Origin: Streptomyces durocortorensis
GTDB taxonomy: Bacteria > Actinomycetota > Actinomycetes > Streptomycetales > Streptomycetaceae
Reading direction: 5' to 3'
NCBI RefSeq assembly: GCF_016901035.1
Contig: NZ_JAFEUF010000047.1
Location: 1-37,340 of the forward strand
DNA length: 37,340 nucleotides
Below are positions 1 through 13,994 of this stretch, in pieces. The notes under the pieces were generated by a model that saw only the letters and a list, made by a program, of their open reading frames with translations, was not told the origin of the DNA and made no database searches. The position numbers and the translations under genes are program-made. Positions within the stretch are counted from its first letter, which is position 1; every line of letters starts with the position of its first letter.

Positions 1-38
1 GCCCCGCCCCCCTGATCCCGGCGCCCACCGCACTCCGG

Positions 39-75
39 GGCCCCTGGTCCGGTTCACACCGGCCGGGGGCCTTTT
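39..75 (+). terminator. Intrinsic terminator of an upstream plus-strand gene
   Basis: The arm at 39-53 pairs with 58-71 around a TCAC loop, giving about 14 base pairs with a single bulged T at 48, and is followed directly by TTTT at 72-75. The T run on the plus strand says it ends transcription entering from the left edge of the window. No gene for it is visible in 1-38. Confidence 0.75.
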
Positions 76-162
76 CGTGTGCCCGGAACCGTGCCGACGA
101 GCGCTGCCCGGCGGACCGGACGACCATGGAAAGGTCCGGCGCACCGCCGAAAGGACCGTCCG

Positions 163-849
163 ATGAGCTCTCGTGGCACGACCTTCGCGGCTCTCGGCGC
201 CGCCCTCGCCCTCCTCACGCCCCCGGCCTACGGAGCAGCCTCCTCCAGCGGTACGGCGTCGAGCCCCGGCAGCGCCGCGCCGGCCGCGGCAACCACCGAC
301 CCCGACGCCGGCGCACCGCCCGGCGCGGAAGTCCTGGGCCGGCCGGCCGTCGGGGAACCGTTCAAGCTGACCATCGGTTACTCGAACACATCCGCGCTGG
401 ACGAGTTCGAGGTGACCGTCGACGAGGTCCGGTGTGGAGAACCGCTGGACCCGAAGGCCCTCGCCCACGCGGCCGACCCCGGGACCGAACCGCCGCCCGA
501 GGAGGGCAAGCAGTACTGCGTTGTGAGCATGGAGGTACGGAACGTCGGAAAGAGCGAGGCCGACTGGAGCGCGGACGACGCGGTCACGCTCAACGTCGAC
601 GACACTGCCTACAGCCCGACCCAGAGCGACAACGAACTCGCGGGCCTGTACGCGCAGTACTGGTCCGACCGGGGAAAGACCGACCCGTCCTTCGGCATCA
701 ACCCCGACAGCAGGAGCCCGGAGCACGCCGTCGTCCAGATCCCGGCCGGCGACGAGCCCACAACGGCCTGGGTCGCGTCCGGCAACTTGCTGGAGACCAT
801 CGACGGCCCCGAGCCCGGCTACCTCGTCCAGCTGGACCCCGCAGGCTGA
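163..849 (+). CDS. Secreted DUF4352-like (Ig-fold) hypothetical protein
   Basis: A 228-residue protein. I start it at the ATG at 163, which has AAAGGACC about 6 bases upstream and begins a clean signal peptide (short basic N-terminus, then a hydrophobic run ending near PPAYGAA); a longer open frame from 79 lacks these. After an Ala/Ser/Pro-rich linker to about residue 60, the mature part has the alternating hydrophobic pattern of a DUF4352/Telomeric-repeat-like Ig-fold domain, with VGEPFKLTIGY, EVTVDEVRC, YCVVSMEVRNVG and a final VQIPAGDEPTTAWV strand. Two cysteines (VRCGEP and KQYCVV) could form a disulfide outside the cell. Function is unknown. It faces the tRNA and gyrase genes and is separated from them by a strong bidirectional hairpin. 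Confidence 0.8.
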   Translation: MSSRGTTFAALGAALALLTPPAYGAASSSGTASSPGSAAPAAATTDPDAGAPPGAEVLGRPAVGEPFKLTIGYSNTSALDEFEVTVDEVRCGEPLDPKALAHAADPGTEPPPEEGKQYCVVSMEVRNVGKSEADWSADDAVTLNVDDTAYSPTQSDNELAGLYAQYWSDRGKTDPSFGINPDSRSPEHAVVQIPAGDEPTTAWVASGNLLETIDGPEPGYLVQLDPAG

Positions 850-868
850 CCGGCCCACCGCAACGCGA

Positions 869-900
869 AAGGCCCCCCACCGCTACCGGTGAGGGGCCTT
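869..900. terminator. Bidirectional terminator hairpin
   Basis: Arms 869-882 and 887-900 pair over 14 positions with one mismatch and a four-base loop (CTAC). The left arm starts AAGG and the right arm ends CCTT, so both strands get a short U run. It lies between the convergent secreted protein gene (plus) and tRNA-Ile (minus). Confidence 0.75.
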
Positions 901-905
901 CGTGC

Positions 906-982
906 TGGTGGGGCTAACAGGATTTGAACCTGTGGCCTCATCCTTATCAGGGATGCGCTCTAACCAACTGAGCTATAGCCCC
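906..982 (-). tRNA. tRNA-Ile (anticodon GAT)
   Basis: On the minus strand the gene starts GGGGCTATAGCTCAGTTGG at 982. Acceptor GGGGCTA pairs with TAGCCCC, the anticodon loop CTGATAA gives GAT, the T arm has GGTTCAAATCC, and a CCA end is encoded at 908-906. All arms fold without gaps. It reads the ATC codon. A good promoter lies just upstream at 1015-1043, so it is probably transcribed on its own and not from the gyrA transcript. Confidence 0.95.
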
Positions 983-1014
983 GCCGCGCTGTGTTGCTCC
1001 GCGCTGACTTCTGA

Positions 1015-1043
1015 AGATTAGCGCACGTCGGGGCCAGTCCCAA
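1015..1043 (-). promoter_or_regulatory. Promoter of tRNA-Ile
   Basis: Minus strand -35 TTGGGA (1043-1038), a 17-base spacer, and -10 TAATCT (1020-1015). Predicted start is near 1008, about 26 bases before the mature tRNA 5' end. The match to the HrdB-type consensus (TTGACa, TAnnnT) and the exact 17-base spacing support it; there is no experimental evidence. Confidence 0.6.
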
Positions 1044-1060
1044 AATCGATACTCGGCGCG

Positions 1061-1774
1061 CTACTCGTCCTCGGCCAGCGTGAGCTCGACGCCGCCCACG
1101 AAGCCCGCCGACAGGTTGTAGATGAAGGCGCCCAGCGTCGCCAGCGCGGTGGCCAGGACCACGTCGATCACGGCGATGACCGAGGTGAAGATGAGCACGC
1201 GCGGCAGCGACAGGAACGACTGCAGGTCGAAGCCGTTGCTCTCGTTCGAGCCGGTGGCCTCGCTGATCGTGCCGCCGACGGTCTCGAAGACGCCCATCGC
1301 GTCCATGACCATCCACAGCACCGCCGACGCCACCACCGTGCAGATGCCGAGCGCGATGGACAGCAGGAAGCTGACCTTCATCACCGACCACGGATCGGCC
1401 TTGGCCACCCGCAGGCGGGCCTTGCGGGTACGCGGCGTGGTCCGCGCCCCCGTGCGCGGCTTGCGCGTCGACTGCGCGCCGCCCACGCCCTGGGCGCCGC
1501 CCAGCGTGCCGCCGCCGCCCTGGCCGGTGCGCTGCTGGCCGCCCTGGGTGCCGCCGCCGGGCGCCTGGTACGCCTGGGGCGGGTGGTACGGCCCCGAAGG
1601 CCCCGGTGCGGGCTCACGCTCGCCGGGCAGGGGCCCGGTCGCGTAACCCTCGTACTGGGGCTGAGACCCTCGTGTGTCCGTCACAGTGCCCCCTTGGGAG
1701 TCCGTGGCAGGGCCACGGGCACCGTTCGCTCCAGCTCCGGAAGCGGCCGAACCGGCGCCCGTGGCTCCACTCAC
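1061..1774 (-). CDS. DUF3566 membrane protein
   Basis: A 237-residue protein. I take the GTG at 1774 as start because GAGGAG lies 7 bases upstream inside the end of gyrA. Residues 1 to about 120 are a disordered Gly/Gln/Pro/Ala-rich cytoplasmic region, followed by a basic stretch (RKPRTGARTTPRTRKARLRV). The C-terminal DUF3566 domain has two membrane spans, around VSFLLSIALGICTVVASAVL and VLIFTSVIAVIDVVLATALA, separated by a Gly/Ser/Asn-rich loop. The gene starts 4 bases after the gyrA stop, so the two are probably co-transcribed. A DUF3566 protein next to gyrA is conserved in actinobacteria (Rv0007 in Mycobacterium tuberculosis holds the same place). The exact role is not known; a cell-envelope role is only a guess. 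Confidence 0.85.
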   Translation of the reverse strand: MSGATGAGSAASGAGANGARGPATDSQGGTVTDTRGSQPQYEGYATGPLPGEREPAPGPSGPYHPPQAYQAPGGGTQGGQQRTGQGGGGTLGGAQGVGGAQSTRKPRTGARTTPRTRKARLRVAKADPWSVMKVSFLLSIALGICTVVASAVLWMVMDAMGVFETVGGTISEATGSNESNGFDLQSFLSLPRVLIFTSVIAVIDVVLATALATLGAFIYNLSAGFVGGVELTLAEDE

Positions 1775-1778
1775 GCTC

Positions 1779-4421
<2,643 letters not shown>

Positions 4422-4467
4422 TGCTGGTCAAAGTCCTTTCGAGCTGCGGCGTGCTGGTACGGCCGAC

Positions 4468-6977
<2,510 letters not shown>

Positions 6978-7562
6978 TCATCCGTAGGTGTCGCCCGGGC
7001 CCTTGCTGCCGGGAGCCCGCAACGGGCCGTACCGGCGCTCCGGACCACCCGGCCCGACCACCTTGATCATCCGTACGGTGCCCTGCCCCAGATCCGCGTT
7101 CAGCCGGGCCACCAGCTGCGGGGCCAGCAGCCGCAGCTGCGTCGCCCACGCCGTCGAGTCACAGCTCACCGTCAGCACCCGGGCGGCCGGATCCTCGTCG
7201 TACCGCAGCGGTACGCAGTGCTTCGCCAGGTCGTCGCCGACGATCTGCGGCCACCGCCCCATCACCCCGCCGACCGCCGCGGGCGTCTCCCAGCCCCGCT
7301 CGGTGATCAGCCGGCTGATCGCGGAACCCAGCGCCTGCGGATCCCGGCCGTCCGACCGCGCCCCCGAGCGCAGCCCGCCGCCCCGTCGGGCCTGCTTCCT
7401 CTGCTGCGCGGCCGCACCCCGCGCCCGGGCCTGCTCCTTCGCCGCCCGCAGCGCGACCCGGGCGAGATCGACCCCGGACGCCTCGGGCGCCTTCGGGCTC
7501 CCGGCCTCCGGCGTACCGCCGTCCGCGCCCGGCTTGTCCGCCTGCTCGTCGCGGCCGGTCAT
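6978..7562 (-). CDS. dciA: DciA-type DUF721 protein, helicase loader candidate
   Basis: A 194-residue protein. Residues 1 to about 75 are a low-complexity Ala/Gly/Lys/Gln-rich region, and the C-terminal half is a DUF721 domain ([66 protein letters not shown]). DUF721 proteins of the DciA family load the replicative helicase DnaB in bacteria that lack DnaC or DnaI, which fits its place beside the origin. The ATG overlaps the recF stop codon (ATGA), so it is translationally coupled to recF. The family assignment is firm; the helicase-loading role is taken from the family. Confidence 0.85.
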   Translation of the reverse strand: MTGRDEQADKPGADGGTPEAGSPKAPEASGVDLARVALRAAKEQARARGAAAQQRKQARRGGGLRSGARSDGRDPQALGSAISRLITERGWETPAAVGGVMGRWPQIVGDDLAKHCVPLRYDEDPAARVLTVSCDSTAWATQLRLLAPQLVARLNADLGQGTVRMIKVVGPGGPERRYGPLRAPGSKGPGDTYG

Positions 7563-8689
7563 ACGCGCTCCACCTCGCCCGCCGTCACGGCGTACCGCGT
7601 CCCCGCCAGCACGCCCGGCACGTCCTCCGCGACCGCGGCCGTCACCAGCACCTGCTCGCCCGGGGCCACCAGCTCCGCCAGCCGCTCCCGGCGGCGGGCG
7701 TCCAGCTCGGCGAAGACGTCGTCCAGGACCAGCACCGGCTCGTTGCCCTCGGAGCGCAGCAGTTCGTAACTGGCCAGCCGCAGCGCCAGCGCGTAGCTCC
7801 AGGACTCGCCGTGACTCGCGTACCCCTTCGCCGGCATCCCCCGCAGCCCGAGCAGCAGATCGTCGCGGTGCGGGCCGACCAGCGTCACGCCCCGCTCGAT
7901 CTCTTGCTTGCGGACCCCCACGAGCGCCGCGATCAGCTGCTCGTACAGCTCGTCGCGGGTGCGCTCGGGGCCCACGTCATCGCCGACCGAGCTGCGGTAC
8001 TCCAGCGCCACCGGACCGCCGCCCGGCGCCACGTCCCCGTACGCCTTGTCGGCCAGCGGCTGGAGCGTGGCGATCAGGTCGAGGCGCTGCGCGAGCAGCT
8101 CGGCGCCGACCCGGCCCAGGTGCTGGTCCCAGACGTCCAGGGTGGACAGGTCCATCGAGCGGCCGCCGTGCCGCCGGGCCATCGCCGCCGACTTCAGCAG
8201 GGTGTTGCGCTGCTTGAGGACGCGTTCGTAGTCGGAGCGGACCCCGGCCATCCGGGGCGAGCGCGCGGTGATCAGCTCGTCCAGGAACCGCCGCCGCTCG
8301 CCGGGGTCGCCCTTGACGAGGGCCAGATCCTCCGGGGCGAACAGCACCGTCCGTACGATGCCCAGCACGTCACGTGGTCTGACCTGCGAGGACCTGTTGA
8401 TACGGGCCCGGTTCGCGCGGCCGGGATTCAGCTCCAGCTCGACCAGCTGCGAGCGCTCGCCCTGGGTGACCGCCGCGCGGATCACCGCCCGCTCCGCGCC
8501 CATGCGCACCAGCGGGGCGTCCGAGGAGACCCGGTGGCTGCCGAGGGTGGCGAGATAGCCGACGGCCTCGACGAGATTGGTCTTGCCCTGCCCGTTGGGC
8601 CCCACGAACGCGGTGACGCCCGGGTCGAGAGGGACCTCGACCCGGGCGTACGAGCGGAAGTCGGCCAGCGAGAGATGCGTGACGTGCAT
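7559..8689 (-). CDS. recF: DNA replication and repair protein RecF
   Basis: A 376-residue SMC-like ATPase that helps load RecA at gaps through RecOR. I start it at the ATG at 8689 ([14 protein letters not shown]), which has GGGAGAGG upstream; the frame stays open 15 codons further. Walker A GPNGQGKT is at residues 30-37, the ABC-type signature is in [16 protein letters not shown], and Walker B is [17 protein letters not shown] near the N-terminus and [20 protein letters not shown] are typical RecF blocks. Length is normal. It lies between gnd and dciA on the same strand, and its stop overlaps the dciA start. Confidence 0.95.
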   Translation of the reverse strand: MHVTHLSLADFRSYARVEVPLDPGVTAFVGPNGQGKTNLVEAVGYLATLGSHRVSSDAPLVRMGAERAVIRAAVTQGERSQLVELELNPGRANRARINRSSQVRPRDVLGIVRTVLFAPEDLALVKGDPGERRRFLDELITARSPRMAGVRSDYERVLKQRNTLLKSAAMARRHGGRSMDLSTLDVWDQHLGRVGAELLAQRLDLIATLQPLADKAYGDVAPGGGPVALEYRSSVGDDVGPERTRDELYEQLIAALVGVRKQEIERGVTLVGPHRDDLLLGLRGMPAKGYASHGESWSYALALRLASYELLRSEGNEPVLVLDDVFAELDARRRERLAELVAPGEQVLVTAAVAEDVPGVLAGTRYAVTAGEVERV

Positions 8690-8771
8690 GGTGGCCGGCC
8701 TCTCCCGTGGTGCTTCCTTCGCGCAGGCTGTCACGCCTGCTGGCGCCGCCGCCGCTCCGGCGGCGGTCCGG

Positions 8772-9656
8772 TCAGTTCTCGTTCTTGGACTCGACCGCGT
8801 GCCCGCCGAACTGGTTGCGCAGCGCGGCGATCATCTTCATCTGCGGGGAGTCGTCCTGGCGCGAGGCGAACCGCGCGAACAGCGACGCCGTGATCGCGGG
8901 CAGCGGCACCGCGTTGTCGATCGCGGCCTCCACCGTCCAGCGGCCCTCGCCCGAGTCGGCGGCGAAGCCCCGGAGCTTGTCCAGGTGCTCGTCGTCGTCC
9001 AGCGCGTTGACCGCGAGGTCGAGCAGCCAGGAGCGGATGACCGTGCCCTCCTGCCAGGAGCGGAAGACCTCGCGCACATCGGTGACGGAGTCGACCTTCT
9101 CCAGCAGCTCCCAGCCCTCGGCGTAGGCCTGCATCATGGCGTACTCGATGCCGTTGTGGACCATCTTCGCGAAGTGGCCGGCGCCGACCTTGCCCGCGTG
9201 GACGGAGCCGAAGTCGCCCTCGGGCTTGAGCGCGTCGAAGATCGGCTGGACCTTCGCCACGTTCTCCTCGGTGCCGCCGTACATCAGGGCGTAGCCGTTC
9301 TCCAGGCCCCAGACACCGCCGGAGACGCCGCAGTCGACGAAGCCGATGTCCTTGATGCCCAGCTCGACGGCGTGCTTCTCGTCGTCGGTCCAGCGCGAGT
9401 TCCCGCCGTCGACGACGACGTCGCCGGGCGAGAGCAGCTCGGACAGCTCGTCGATCGTGGACTGGGTGGCGGCACCGGCCGGGACCATGACCCAGACGAC
9501 CCGCGGGCCCTTCAGCTTGCCCACAAGCTCTTCGAGACTGTGGACATCGGCGACATCCGGGTTGCGGTCGTAACCGATGACGGTGTGGCCTGCGCGGCGG
9601 ATGCGCTCGCGCATGTTGCCGCCCATCTTGCCGAGGCCGACGAGACCGAGCTCCAT
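8772..9656 (-). CDS. gnd: 6-phosphogluconate dehydrogenase, short (decarboxylating, probably NAD-preferring) type
   Basis: A 294-residue enzyme that oxidises and decarboxylates 6-phosphogluconate to ribulose 5-phosphate. The N-terminal Rossmann motif is GLGKMGGNM (residues 8-16); GYDRNPD ends beta-2 with an Asp, which favours NAD over NADP (inference). The substrate loop DGGNSRW and the catalytic [15 protein letters not shown] follow. At about 295 residues it belongs to the short YqeC/GntZ-like class, not the 470-residue class. AAGGA lies 7 bases upstream of the ATG. A gnd between dnaN and recF is a fixed oddity of Streptomyces origins. Upstream is an unusual C-rich stretch. Confidence 0.92.
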   Translation of the reverse strand: MELGLVGLGKMGGNMRERIRRAGHTVIGYDRNPDVADVHSLEELVGKLKGPRVVWVMVPAGAATQSTIDELSELLSPGDVVVDGGNSRWTDDEKHAVELGIKDIGFVDCGVSGGVWGLENGYALMYGGTEENVAKVQPIFDALKPEGDFGSVHAGKVGAGHFAKMVHNGIEYAMMQAYAEGWELLEKVDSVTDVREVFRSWQEGTVIRSWLLDLAVNALDDDEHLDKLRGFAADSGEGRWTVEAAIDNAVPLPAITASLFARFASRQDDSPQMKMIAALRNQFGGHAVESKNEN

Positions 9657-9839
9657 CAGAGATTCCTTAAGCGTCGTGGCGATAAGCGTCGGGGCTGTTT
9701 GCCCCCACGGCCGAGCCTACGCCCGGCCGGGGACAGCACGGCGGGCCCCCCCCCCCCCCCGCGGGCCCCCCGGAAACTGCCGCGGCTACGTCCCCCGATC
9801 GGCCGGAAACGCCGGGACCGGGACCGGGGGATGCCGGGA
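9657..9839. other. gnd-dnaN intergenic gap with a 15-base C homopolymer
   Basis: Between dnaN and gnd lies a run of 15 C at 9746-9760, followed by GCGGG and another six-C run. I see no hairpin with a U run. The homopolymer looks like the one at 17814-17882 and may be a low-quality sequence segment; its length should not be trusted. Confidence 0.6.
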
Positions 9840-10970
9840 TCAGCCGGAGAGGCGCACCGGCATGATCAGGTACTTGTACGCGTCGTCCGCCTCGGCGTCG
9901 ACGGCCGGGCGGCCGCTGAGCAGGGCGGGCTTGGTGGACGTGGTGAACGAGAGCTGGGCGACCGGGGAGTCGATCGCGCTCAGACCGTCCAGCAGGAACG
10001 TCGGGTTGAAGGCGATCGAGATGTCGTCGCCCTCCAGCACCGCGTCGACCCTCTCCACAGCCTGTGCGTCGTCGCTGGAACCGGCCTCCAGGATGAGGAC
10101 GCCCTGCTCGAAGCTGAGCCGTACGGGGGTGTTGCGCTCGGCGACCAGGGCCACACGCTTGACGGCCTCGACGAAGGGGGCCGTCTCGATCACCGCGACG
10201 GAGTTGAACTCGGTCGGGAAGAGCGTGCGGTACTTCGGCAGGTCGCCTTCGAGCAGCCGCGTGGTCGTGCGGCGACCGGCGCCCTCGAAACCGATCAGGC
10301 CCTCGCCCGCACCGGAACCCGACAGCGCCAGGGTGACCGTGTCGCCGCTGGTGAGCGCCTTGGCGGTGTCCAGGAGCGTCTTGGCGGGCACCAGGGCGAC
10401 CGCGGAGGCGTCCGCGTTCTCCGGCTTCCACAGGAACTCGCGGACCGCGAAGCGGTAGCGGTCGGTGGAGGCGAGGGTGACCGTGTCGCCCTCGATCTCG
10501 ATCCGCACACCCGTGAGCACGGGCAGCGTGTCGTCGCGGCCGGCGGCGATGGCTACCTGCGCGGCGGCAGAGGCGAAGACCTCACCGGGGACGGTGCCCG
10601 TGGCGGTCGGCATCTGCGGCAGCGCGGGGTATTCCTCCACAGGCAGTGTGTGGAGGGTGAAGCGGGAGGAGCCGCAGACGACCGTGGCCCGTACACCGTC
10701 GGTGGAGATCTCCACCGGGCGGTTGGGGAGGGCGCGGCAGATGTCGGCGAGCAGCCGGCCGGAGACGAGCACCGTGCCGTCCTCGTCGATCTCCGCGTCG
10801 ACGGAGACCCTGGCGGAGACCTCGTAGTCGAAGCTGGAGAAGCTGAGAGCCCCGTCCTCGGCCTTCAGCAGAAGGCCCGCGAGAACGGGCGCCGGCGGAC
10901 GGGCCGGGAGGCTGCGGGCCACCCAGGCCACCGCCTCCGCGAGTACATCGCGCTCCACCCGGATCTTCAC
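9840..10970 (-). CDS. dnaN: DNA polymerase III sliding clamp (beta subunit)
   Basis: A 376-residue beta clamp that rings DNA and tethers the polymerase. I take the GTG at 10970 (VKIRVERDVLAEAV) as start because GGAGG lies 8 bases upstream; the frame is open for another 126 codons through oriC, which I reject as coding. The three clamp domains are present, with LPVEEYPALP, VLTGVRIEIEG, TDRYRFAVREF and the C-terminal KYLIMPVRLSG that lines the partner-binding pocket. Length is exactly the usual one for the genus. The gene reads away from oriC. Confidence 0.97.
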   Translation of the reverse strand: MKIRVERDVLAEAVAWVARSLPARPPAPVLAGLLLKAEDGALSFSSFDYEVSARVSVDAEIDEDGTVLVSGRLLADICRALPNRPVEISTDGVRATVVCGSSRFTLHTLPVEEYPALPQMPTATGTVPGEVFASAAAQVAIAAGRDDTLPVLTGVRIEIEGDTVTLASTDRYRFAVREFLWKPENADASAVALVPAKTLLDTAKALTSGDTVTLALSGSGAGEGLIGFEGAGRRTTTRLLEGDLPKYRTLFPTEFNSVAVIETAPFVEAVKRVALVAERNTPVRLSFEQGVLILEAGSSDDAQAVERVDAVLEGDDISIAFNPTFLLDGLSAIDSPVAQLSFTTSTKPALLSGRPAVDAEADDAYKYLIMPVRLSG

Positions 10971-11190
10971 CGGAACCGCCTCCTGCTGTTGCTCGCTCGC
11001 CCTGCTGGCCTTCGTCGTCTGGATGGGAGCCCGCTGCCGAGGCGGCGGATGCTCCGGGGTCCAGTCTGACGCACGGCACCGACAGCCGTTGCTGCTCGGG
11101 GTCAAGTCGGGCCACGAGCTTCGCGGCGGTCGACGGTCGAGTTGTACACAGGCCCCACTTCGAAGCGGATTCCTGGCTAACTCTGGGTGG

Positions 11191-11202
11191 TAGTAGTAGT
11201 AG
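11191..11202 (+). repeat. DnaA-trio-like (TAG)4 element in oriC
   Basis: Four TAG trinucleotides in tandem, followed by GCCT and then two adjoining DnaA boxes on the minus strand (11207-11215 and 11216-11224). Read away from the boxes, the top strand is 3'-GATGATGATGAT-5', which is the order and polarity of the DnaA-trio element known from Bacillus subtilis, where DnaA assembles on single-stranded DNA to open the origin. Assigning this as the unwinding site is an inference. Confidence 0.55.
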
Positions 11203-11796
11203 GCCTTGTGGATACCGTGGATAACGTCGTTTGCGCAGGTCAGCGACTGTTTTTTGTCCACCGGTCCTGTGGGTGGCGCCCGTGGACAACCGGGGCTTTC
11301 TGTGGACGGGCGAAAGTTCTGCACACCCGATGCACAGGAGGGGGCCACTTCTCCCCAGGCCTGTCCCCAGCTTTACCCCCGTTCCCCACAGCCCAACCCA
11401 GCCCCTTGGTGTGACGCCTTTCACTCCGGGCGGTGAGAGCGTGTGTTGCGTTGCCGAACAGTGGACAGGGGTGTGGAGAAGCAGGGCGAAGCTGGGGACA
11501 ACAGGGCTCAGCCTGTGGGCCGCCGGTGGACAACATCGGCGGCCTCCTGTGGACGGGGAATCTGTCCACAGGCTGTGGATCATCGTTGACCACTAATCCC
11601 CAACCACGTGACCTGGCCTGATGGAGTATCGGCAGCACGCCCTGTGGACGCAATATGGACAACTTCCCAGTCCCCAGGCTGTGGACGGAAGATTTCTCCC
11701 ACATCTGTGGAGAAAGGCCTCTGAGCTGCTCGTATTCGAACAGCCCCGGTGTCGAGGAGACCGCTGCGACGGCTCCCGGGATCCCTCAGGAACGGC

Positions 11797-11844
11797 GAAA
11801 GGCGCCTCGCGCGGACCGTGGGAGGTCGGTGCGAGGCGCCTTTC
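11797..11844. terminator. dnaA terminator
   Basis: A perfect 14-bp inverted repeat, 11797-11810 with 11831-11844 (GAAAGGCGCCTCGC and its complement), 20-base loop. It lies 20 bases after the dnaA stop codon and marks the dnaA edge of oriC, so it should keep dnaA transcription out of the origin. AAAG on both ends lets it work in either direction. Confidence 0.75.
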
Positions 11845-11864
11845 GAGGCCTTGAGAGGGCTTCG

Positions 11865-13781
11865 TCAGCCGTTCTTGATGCGGTTGGTCAGCTCGGTGAC
11901 CTGGTTGTAGATGGAGCGGCGCTCGGCCATCAGCGCCCGGATCTTCCGGTCCGCGTGCATCACCGTCGTATGGTCGCGGCCGCCGAACTGCGCGCCGATC
12001 TTCGGCAGCGACAGGTCGGTCAGCTCGCGGCACAGATACATGGCGATCTGGCGCGCCGTCACCAGGACCCGGCTGCGCGAGGATCCGCAGAGGTCGTCCA
12101 CGGTGAGGCCGAAGTAGTCCGCGGTCGCCGCCATGATGGCCGGTGCGGTGATCTCCGGTGCCGACTCCTCGCCGCCCGGGATCAGATCCTTCAGCACGAT
12201 CTCGGTCAGCCCGAGGTCCACCGGCTGCCGGTTCAGCGAGGCGAAGGCGGTCACCCGGATCAGGGCGCCCTCCAGCTCACGGATGTTGCGCGAGATCCGC
12301 GAGGCGATGAACTCCAGGACCTCCGGCGGGGCGTTGAGCTGCTCCTGCACCGCCTTCTTACGGAGGATCGCGATCCGGGTCTCCAGCTCGGGCGGCTGGA
12401 CGTCGGTCGTCAGACCCCACTCGAAGCGGTTGCGCAGCCGGTCCTCCAGCGTCACCAGCTGCTTGGGCGGCCGGTCCGAGGAGAGCACGATCTGCTTGTT
12501 CGCGTTGTGCAGCGTATTGAAGGTGTGGAAGAACTCCTCCTGCGTCGACTCCTTGCTCGCCAGGAACTGGATGTCGTCGACCAGCAGGATGTCCACGTCG
12601 CGGTAGCGCTTGCGGAAGGTGTCGCCCTTGCCGTCGCGGATCGAGTTGATGAACTCGTTGGTGAACTCCTCCGAGCTCACGTACCGCACCCGGGTGCCCG
12701 GGTAGAGGCTCCGCGCGTAGTGCCCGATGGCGTGCAGCAGGTGGGTCTTGCCGAGCCCCGACTCCCCGTAGATGAACAGGGGGTTGTACGCCTTCGCGGG
12801 CGCCTCGGCGACGGCGACGGCCGCGGCGTGCGCGAACCGGTTGGACGCCCCGATGACGAAGGTGTCGAAGAGGTACTTCGGGTTCAGCCGGGCATGCGGT
12901 TCGCCGGGGCCCGGCGCGGGGGCCGGCTGGGCGCCCATCGGGCCGGGCACCGAACCGCCGGTCCGCCCGGGGCCGTGGACCGGACCGGCCGGGCGGTGCT
13001 GCTGGTCCTGGCGGTGGTCCTGCCGGTCGGGGCGCTGCTGCTCGTACCCCTGGTGCTCGGGCGGCTGCGACCGGTAGTCGTGGCCCGGCTGCTGCGGGCG
13101 CCCGGCGCCGTACGGCTCGCGCCACTGCTCGGCAGGCTGCTCCCGGTACTGCTCGTTCTCGCGGTACTGCTCAGCCTCGCGGTACTGCTCGTTCTCCCGG
13201 TACGCATCGCTGTCGCGGTACGGCTCGCCGGAGGGCTGCTCGCGGTCCTGGTACCCGCCGTGCCGCGGCTGCTGCCAGGAGAGGTCCTCCTGGGTACGCG
13301 GCCAGGCGCCGGGCTCCGGCCGCTGCTGCTGGTAGTCGGGGTAGGCGGGCCGGGCCGTCGGCATGCCGTCGTCGGAGGGCCGGTGACCGTATCCGTCGTA
13401 CGCGTCGCCCCGGGGAGCGTCGTCGCGCGGCTGCGCCGGATAGCGGTGGCCCTGCTGGCTCTGGTGCGACTGATGCATCGGGGGCGCCGGCGGGGCGGGC
13501 GGCTCGCCCGCGGAGTCGTCGACGGTGATCGCGATCCGGATGGGCCGGCCGCACTCCCGGGTCAGCGTCTCGCTGATGAGCGGCGCGAGCCGGCCCTCCA
13601 GGACGCGCTTGCCCCATTCATTGGGGACGGCCAGCAGCGCGGTGTCGGCGACGAGTGCCAGCGGCTGGCAGCGCTCGATCCACTGCTTGTCCTTCGGCTC
13701 GATGCCCTGCTGGCCCTCCCCGAGGAGTTGTTCCAGCACTCGCGGCCACACTGCGGCAAGATCGGCAGGTACGTCAGCCAC
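11865..13781 (-). CDS. dnaA: Chromosomal replication initiator DnaA
   Basis: A 638-residue initiator. The start is taken at the GTG at 13781 ([20 protein letters not shown]), as in other Streptomyces DnaA; the frame is open 36 codons further. Domain I covers about 1-90. Domain II (about 90-298) is very long, rich in Gln, Pro, Arg and Tyr, and contains hexapeptide repeats ([18 protein letters not shown]) at about 195-213; this length is characteristic of the genus. Domain III has Walker A GESGLGKT at 339-346, Walker B LLVDDIQF, and sensor motifs. Domain IV ends with the DnaA signature [11 protein letters not shown] that reads the boxes. The promoter with two DnaA boxes upstream suggests autoregulation. 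Confidence 0.98.
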   Translation of the reverse strand: MADVPADLAAVWPRVLEQLLGEGQQGIEPKDKQWIERCQPLALVADTALLAVPNEWGKRVLEGRLAPLISETLTRECGRPIRIAITVDDSAGEPPAPPAPPMHQSHQSQQGHRYPAQPRDDAPRGDAYDGYGHRPSDDGMPTARPAYPDYQQQRPEPGAWPRTQEDLSWQQPRHGGYQDREQPSGEPYRDSDAYRENEQYREAEQYRENEQYREQPAEQWREPYGAGRPQQPGHDYRSQPPEHQGYEQQRPDRQDHRQDQQHRPAGPVHGPGRTGGSVPGPMGAQPAPAPGPGEPHARLNPKYLFDTFVIGASNRFAHAAAVAVAEAPAKAYNPLFIYGESGLGKTHLLHAIGHYARSLYPGTRVRYVSSEEFTNEFINSIRDGKGDTFRKRYRDVDILLVDDIQFLASKESTQEEFFHTFNTLHNANKQIVLSSDRPPKQLVTLEDRLRNRFEWGLTTDVQPPELETRIAILRKKAVQEQLNAPPEVLEFIASRISRNIRELEGALIRVTAFASLNRQPVDLGLTEIVLKDLIPGGEESAPEITAPAIMAATADYFGLTVDDLCGSSRSRVLVTARQIAMYLCRELTDLSLPKIGAQFGGRDHTTVMHADRKIRALMAERRSIYNQVTELTNRIKNG

Positions 13782-13887
13782 AAGGCACGCTCTCTCGCAT
13801 GTCCCACGAATGTGTGGTTCTCGGGACGGGATGGGTCGGGTCGGGTGAGGCCCGGCAGTCGGGAAGGAAAAGAACCGGAGTTCAGCC

Positions 13888-13942
13888 ACGGTAGTCAGGC
13901 CGACCCGCGCGGTTCAAGTTGTTGTCCACAGGCTGTGCACAA
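13888..13942 (-). promoter_or_regulatory. dnaA promoter with two adjoining DnaA boxes
   Basis: Minus strand -35 TTGAAC (13917-13912), 18-base spacer, -10 TACCGT (13893-13888). Immediately upstream of the -35 lie a perfect DnaA box TTGTCCACA at 13922-13930 and an opposing near-box TGTGCACAA at 13934-13942. DnaA binding there would sit against the -35, matching known autorepression of dnaA in Streptomyces. The leader is about 100 bases. Confidence 0.65.
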
Positions 13943-13964
13943 TGGGGGGTCGCGCGGAGCCGGT

Positions 13965-13994
13965 TTGACCGGATGGCGTAGCCGCGCGTACCGT
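13965..13994 (+). promoter_or_regulatory. rpmH promoter
   Basis: TTGACC at 13965-13970, 18-base spacer, TACCGT at 13989-13994. It points away from dnaA and has the same -10 and spacing as the dnaA promoter. The rpmH start codon is about 170 bases further, so the transcript has a long leader; within it ATCAC-N5-GTGAT at 14046-14060 is a perfect inverted repeat of unknown role. Further promoters in the leader are possible. Confidence 0.5.

Larger units (their letters stand above)
10971..11864. other. oriC: Chromosomal replication origin oriC with about 18 DnaA boxes
   Basis: Between dnaN and dnaA I count 18 nonamers matching TTGTCCACA or its Streptomyces variants with at most one change. Plus strand: 11142, 11254, 11361, 11562. 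Minus strand (left coordinate): 11207, 11216, 11281, 11301, 11460, 11472, 11493, 11525, 11548, 11574, 11643, 11654, 11680, 11706. They form two clusters, 11142-11309 and 11460-11714, joined by a spacer with only one weak box, and most share one orientation. Exact consensus forms include CTGTCCACA at 11562 and TTCTCCACA at 11472 and 11706. The number and two-cluster layout agree with described Streptomyces origins (19 boxes in S. lividans, from memory). Open frames crossing it are not genes. Confidence 0.95.

Noticed and set aside
10020..10660. TCCACA-type nonamers inside dnaN (near 10060 and 10636)
   Set aside because: Isolated and within coding sequence; I did not count them as origin boxes.
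11187..11704. Several small open frames inside oriC
   Set aside because: They are dictated by the repeated DnaA boxes and have no protein-like composition or ribosome-binding sites.
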